This document shows positions 5,906-9,127 of a stretch of 9,127 bases of DNA, piece after piece (positions within the stretch are counted from its first letter, which is position 1; each line of letters starts with the position of its first letter). A model generated the notes under the pieces. That model was not told the DNA's origin. It did not search any database and saw only the letters and a program-made list of their open reading frames with translations. The position numbers were made by a program, and so were the translations under genes. Source of the stretch: Prevotellaceae bacterium UBA4336 (GTDB taxonomy: Bacteria; Bacteroidota; Bacteroidia; Bacteroidales; Bacteroidaceae); the NCBI GenBank assembly GCA_002394305.1, contig DGTM01000031.1:9420-18546 (forward strand), given 5' to 3'.

Positions 5906-5927
5906 CTCCCCTCCGGGAACAGGGGAG
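5906..5927. repeat. Inverted repeat in the gap before glsA
   Basis: CTCCCCT at 5906-5912 and AGGGGAG at 5921-5927 form a perfect 7-bp stem around an 8-nt loop. No T tract follows, so an intrinsic terminator is unlikely. It lies in the 67-nt gap between the small secreted protein and glsA, and could be a REP-like element, an mRNA-stability hairpin or a processing site. Confidence 0.5.
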
Positions 5928-5956
5928 GGCAACACCCCAACAACGAAAACAGACAA

Positions 5957-6760
5957 ATGATAAACGAAATAGACATAGACAGCATCGTCCGGAGCCGTGC
6001 AGGGCGGTACGCCAAGTTCGTCCCCCGGTGGCTGACCGGCCTGCTGGCACGCATCATTCACCAAGAGTTCATCAACACCTATCTGCGCCAGGGCAGGGTG
6101 GGCGTCGACTTCTGCAAAGGCGTAGTGGAATACGTCGGAGCCGACGTGACAGTGGAGGGACGCGAGAACCTCCCCGACGACGGACAGCTCTGCACCTTCG
6201 TCAGCAACCATCCCCTCGGAGCCGTCGACGGCGTCACCCTCGGATGGGTCATCGGCGAACACTACGACAGCAAGATAAAGTATCTGGTCAACGACCTCCT
6301 CATGAACCTGCAGGGACTGGCACCCCTCTGCGTGCCCATCAACAAGATAGGCAGGCAGGCACGCTCGCTGCCGGCCGTCGTGGAGGAAACCTTCAGCAGC
6401 GACTGCCACGTCATCATGTTCCCCGCCGGACTCTGCAGCCGACGGCAGGACGACGGCACCATCCGCGACATCCCCTGGAGCAAGGCATTCATCGTGAAGA
6501 GCGTGCAGCACCAGCGCAACATCGTGCCCATCCACTTCGAAGGAAGGAACAGCGACCGCTTCTACAGCGTGGCCCGCTGGTGCAAGCGCCTACACCTGCC
6601 CAACTTCGCCATGGCCCTCCTGCCCGACGAGATGTACCGGAGCCGGGGCAAGCACTACACCGTGCGCATCGGCAAGCCCATCCCCTGGCAGACGTTCGAC
6701 AAGACAAAGACCCCCGTGCAGTGGGCTGCATGGGTGCAGGAAAAAGTGTACGAAACATAA
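5957..6760 (+). CDS. glsA: GlsA-like glycine-lipid O-acyltransferase (PlsC/LPLAT family)
   Basis: The 267-residue protein belongs to the PlsC-like acyltransferases. The catalytic motif is NHPLGAVDG at residues 84-92, with His85 and Asp91 (five residues between them, against four in classical PlsC). The substrate-binding block is FPAGLCSR at 155-162, where PlsC has FPEGT. A late VPIHFEGRNSDRFY segment near 191-204 also fits. It immediately precedes glsB, and this pairing matches the glycine-lipid genes described in Bacteroides thetaiotaomicron. There GlsB makes N-acyl glycine and GlsA adds the second, ester-linked acyl chain. The enzyme is expected at the inner membrane using acyl-ACP. The A-rich leader before ATG 5957 is typical for the phylum. 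A generic phospholipid acyltransferase is the alternative, but the GlsB neighbour and non-canonical motif spacing favour GlsA. Confidence 0.85.
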   Translation: MINEIDIDSIVRSRAGRYAKFVPRWLTGLLARIIHQEFINTYLRQGRVGVDFCKGVVEYVGADVTVEGRENLPDDGQLCTFVSNHPLGAVDGVTLGWVIGEHYDSKIKYLVNDLLMNLQGLAPLCVPINKIGRQARSLPAVVEETFSSDCHVIMFPAGLCSRRQDDGTIRDIPWSKAFIVKSVQHQRNIVPIHFEGRNSDRFYSVARWCKRLHLPNFAMALLPDEMYRSRGKHYTVRIGKPIPWQTFDKTKTPVQWAAWVQEKVYET

Positions 6761-6776
6761 CCGAACATACCACGAT

Positions 6777-7772
6777 ATGGAACAAATCATAGAGCCCATC
6801 CCCCGCCAGCAGCTCAAGGCGGAACTCACGCCCGACAAACGGCTGCGCATGACCAACAAGAGCAGCAACGAAGTCTACGTCGTCACATGGCACGACTCGC
6901 CGGGCGTCGTACGCGAGATAGGACGCCTGCGCGAGATAGCCTTCCGCGCAGCAGGCGGAGGAACAGGCAAGAGCCTCGACCTCGACGAGTTCGACACCTG
7001 CGAGAACTGCTACAAACAGATTCTCGTCTGGGACCCCGAGGCGGAGGAAATCATCGGCGGCTACCGATACATCCTCGGCAAGGACTGGCAGATAGCACCC
7101 GACGGACAGCCCATCCTCGCCACCAGCCACATGTTCCGCTTCTCCGAGCGCTTCATGAAGGACTACGCACCCTGGACCATCGAGCTGGGCCGCAGCTTCG
7201 TCACACTCGAGTACCAGAGCACACTGCGCGGCAGAAAAGGCATCTTCGCGCTCGACAACCTATGGGACGGACTCGGAGCCATCGTCGTCATCGAACCCAC
7301 CGTACGCTACCTCTTCGGCAAGTTCACCATGTACCCCAGCTACGACCGCATGGCACGCGACATGATACTCTACTTCCTCGGCAAGCACTTCCCCGACCCC
7401 GACAACCTCATCTACCCCATGCACCCGCTCAAGCTCTGGCACGACCCCGAGCAGTTCCGGCAGCTCTTCACCGAGGACGACTTCAAGGCCGACTACCGCA
7501 TCCTCAACCGCGAAGTACGCGCCCTGGGCTACAACATACCGCCACTGGTGAACGCCTACATGGGCCTGAGCCCAACCATGAAGCTCTTCGGCACAGCCAT
7601 CAACGACGGGTTCGGCGACGTGGAGGAGACCGGCATCCTCATCGCCGTGGACGAGATACTCCAGGAGAAACGCATGCGCCACATCGACACCTTCGCCGCC
7701 GAGCACCCCGAGCTCGTGCAGATAACCAGCGGAGCCAACCGCATCTTCTATAAGCCGGAGGCCTCAAGATGA
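6777..7772 (+). CDS. glsB: GlsB-like glycine N-acyltransferase (OlsB/hemolysin-like GNAT)
   Basis: This 331-residue protein resembles OlsB-type acyl-ACP-dependent N-acyltransferases, often annotated as hemolysin. In Bacteroides, GlsB joins a 3-hydroxy fatty acyl chain to glycine, giving N-acyl glycine (commendamide), the precursor of glycine and glycyl-serine lipids. The GNAT-like core lies at about residues 60-200. It includes LDEFDTCENCYKQILVWDPE, then IIGGYRYI, the motif ELGRSFV at 136-142, and the helix region LDNLWDGLGA that follows. The C-terminal 100 residues contain a second conserved block (LVNAYMGLSPTMKLFGTAIND) typical of these proteins. It starts 16 nt after glsA and its TGA overlaps the dgt ATG by 4 nt. 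The amino acid acceptor cannot be read from the sequence alone; ornithine is the alternative, but the Bacteroidales context favours glycine. Confidence 0.86.
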   Translation: MEQIIEPIPRQQLKAELTPDKRLRMTNKSSNEVYVVTWHDSPGVVREIGRLREIAFRAAGGGTGKSLDLDEFDTCENCYKQILVWDPEAEEIIGGYRYILGKDWQIAPDGQPILATSHMFRFSERFMKDYAPWTIELGRSFVTLEYQSTLRGRKGIFALDNLWDGLGAIVVIEPTVRYLFGKFTMYPSYDRMARDMILYFLGKHFPDPDNLIYPMHPLKLWHDPEQFRQLFTEDDFKADYRILNREVRALGYNIPPLVNAYMGLSPTMKLFGTAINDGFGDVEETGILIAVDEILQEKRMRHIDTFAAEHPELVQITSGANRIFYKPEASR

Positions 7773-9124
7773 AGTGGGAACAGCTCCTCTCCAACAAACG
7801 CCTGGGGCAGGAGGACGTGCAGGGAGGCAGCGACGACCGCACTGAGTTCCAGCGCGACTACGACCGCCTCATCTTCTCCGCACCCTTCCGACGCCTGCAG
7901 AACAAGACGCAGGTCTTCCCCCTGCCAGGCAGCATCTTCGTCCACAACAGGCTCACGCACAGCCTGGAGGTAAGCAGCGTCGGACGCAGCCTGGGCAACG
8001 ACGTCAGCCGCCTCATCCTCAGGCACCGCCCCGAACTCTACAGCACACACTTCACCGAGCTCGGCGCCATCGTCAGCGCCGCATGCCTCGCACACGACCT
8101 GGGCAACCCGCCCTTCGGCCACAGCGGCGAGAAAGCCATCGGCACATACTTCAGCGAAGGCGCAGGACAGTTCCTGAAAGACTACGTCTGCCACGAGACG
8201 GGCGACTGCATCTCCCCACGCCAATGGCAGGACCTGACACACTTCGAGGGCAACGCCAATGCCTTCCGCCTCCTCACACACCACTTCAAAGGGCGTCGCA
8301 AGGGAGGCTTCGGCATGACCTACAGCACACTGGCAAGCATCGTCAAGTACCCCTACTCCTCCAACCTGGCGGGCGACAAACGCAAGTTCGGCTTCTTTTG
8401 CAGCGAAGTGGACGACTACCAGCGCATCGCCCACGAACTCGGCATCCTGCGCCTGCCGGCACCCGACGGCGCAGTCCGCTACGCACGCCACCCCCTCGTC
8501 TACCTCGTCGAGGCTGCCGACGACATCTGCTACGAGATAATGGACATCGAGGATGCACACAAGCTGAAGCTCCTGACAACCGAGGAGACCAGGCAGCTCT
8601 TCCTCGCCTACTTCACCGACGACGAGCAGCAGCGCATCCTGCAACGCATGGCACAGCTCGCCGACGACGTCAACGAACAAATCGTCTACCTGCGCTCCTG
8701 CGTCATCAACTGTCTGGAGCAGCAGTGCGTCCAGGCCTTCATCGAGAACGAAGAAGCCATCCTTGGCGGGCGCTTCGAGGGGACGCTCATCCAGCACATC
8801 GACGACCTGCCCCGCAGCGCCTACGAACAGTGCGAACGCACAGCCTACGCCAAGATATACCACTGCAAGGACGTCGTGGACATCGAGATAGCAGGCTACA
8901 CGGTCATCACCACCCTGACCGACCTCATGGTGCAGGCCGCCACGCACCCCGACCGCGCCTTCTCGCAGCTGCTCATCAACCGCGTCAGCACGCAGTACGA
9001 CATCCTTGCGCCCACACTCTACGGGCGCATCATGGCCGTCCTCGACTACATCTCGGGCATGACCGACGTCTATGCCCTCGACCTCTACCGCAAGATAAAC
9101 GGCATGAGCCTCCCCAACGTATAA
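7769..9124 (+). CDS. dgt: Deoxyguanosinetriphosphate triphosphohydrolase (dGTPase, HD superfamily)
   Basis: Dgt-family enzymes remove triphosphate from dNTPs, classically dGTP, giving the deoxynucleoside and tripolyphosphate, and so limit dNTP pools. The 451-residue protein opens with the family block FQRDYDRLIFSAPFRRLQNKTQVFPLPG. The HD metal site is His64 (LTHSLEV), His109-Asp110 (AHDLGNPPFGHSG) and an Asp at 251 or 252 (EAADDICY). Spacing is close to that of E. coli Dgt (H69, H117-D118, D268). The length is within the family range of about 440-505. The ATG lies in ATGA, shared with the glsB stop, which suggests translational coupling. The gene is complete and ends three bases before the window edge, so its terminator is not visible. 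Many bacterial homologues act on several dNTPs or need dNTP activators, so strict dGTP specificity is not assured. Confidence 0.94.
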   Translation: MKWEQLLSNKRLGQEDVQGGSDDRTEFQRDYDRLIFSAPFRRLQNKTQVFPLPGSIFVHNRLTHSLEVSSVGRSLGNDVSRLILRHRPELYSTHFTELGAIVSAACLAHDLGNPPFGHSGEKAIGTYFSEGAGQFLKDYVCHETGDCISPRQWQDLTHFEGNANAFRLLTHHFKGRRKGGFGMTYSTLASIVKYPYSSNLAGDKRKFGFFCSEVDDYQRIAHELGILRLPAPDGAVRYARHPLVYLVEAADDICYEIMDIEDAHKLKLLTTEETRQLFLAYFTDDEQQRILQRMAQLADDVNEQIVYLRSCVINCLEQQCVQAFIENEEAILGGRFEGTLIQHIDDLPRSAYEQCERTAYAKIYHCKDVVDIEIAGYTVITTLTDLMVQAATHPDRAFSQLLINRVSTQYDILAPTLYGRIMAVLDYISGMTDVYALDLYRKINGMSLPNV

Positions 9125-9127
9125 GTC

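Noticed and set aside
5906..5927. Terminator between the small secreted protein and glsA
   Set aside because: The hairpin lacks a T-rich tail and no promoter is visible before glsA, so a simple inverted repeat within an operon fits better.
7748..8947. 399-residue antisense open frame over dgt
   Set aside because: It is a shadow of the dGTPase gene, which has an intact HD site and the expected length.

Overview
The window is a GC-rich stretch with all eight supported genes on the + strand, and it reads as chromosome of a Bacteroidales bacterium. Three things point there: promoters of the Bacteroidetes type (TTTG, about 20 bp, TAnnTTTG), A-rich leaders that mostly lack a Shine-Dalgarno site, and gene content and proteins of Bacteroidales type. 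The gene run sppA-lpxK-punA-thiL and the glycine-lipid pair glsA-glsB are familiar from that order. Coding sequence is strongly G/C at third codon positions, so a high-GC lineage is likely; I cannot fix the genus.

Region 1 (1-340) is non-coding leader. It holds two copies of a 21-bp AT-rich repeat containing a perfect palindrome, three copies of an unrelated 22-bp G-rich repeat, and a well-formed promoter at 268-299.

Region 2 (341-5183) is a tight four-gene unit. It encodes signal peptide peptidase SppA, lipid A 4'-kinase LpxK, a trimeric-type purine nucleoside phosphorylase whose start lies 62 nt inside lpxK, and thiamine-monophosphate kinase ThiL. A 9-bp tandem array fills most of the punA-thiL gap.

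Region 3 (5184-5529) is a 346-bp gap. It contains seven perfect-length tandem copies of a 22-bp unit, then decayed copies in the same phase. The second decayed copy begins exactly where a strong terminator hairpin begins. A second Bacteroidetes-type promoter follows at 5472-5503.

Region 4 (5530-9124) is a second likely operon. It encodes a small exported protein of unknown function, then GlsA and GlsB, and finally a dGTPase-family HD phosphohydrolase whose ATG overlaps the glsB stop. GlsB and GlsA are the O- and N-acyltransferases that build glycine lipids, with N-acyl glycine (commendamide) as intermediate.

Most genes are core metabolism or envelope functions. The less ordinary content is the set of phased 21-22-bp arrays, the terminator in register with one of them, an Asp at the base-specificity position of the phosphorylase, a repeat-like insertion in ThiL, and the uncharacterised secreted protein heading the glycine-lipid operon. 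I found no clear evidence of a defence system, mobile element, CRISPR array or RNA gene.
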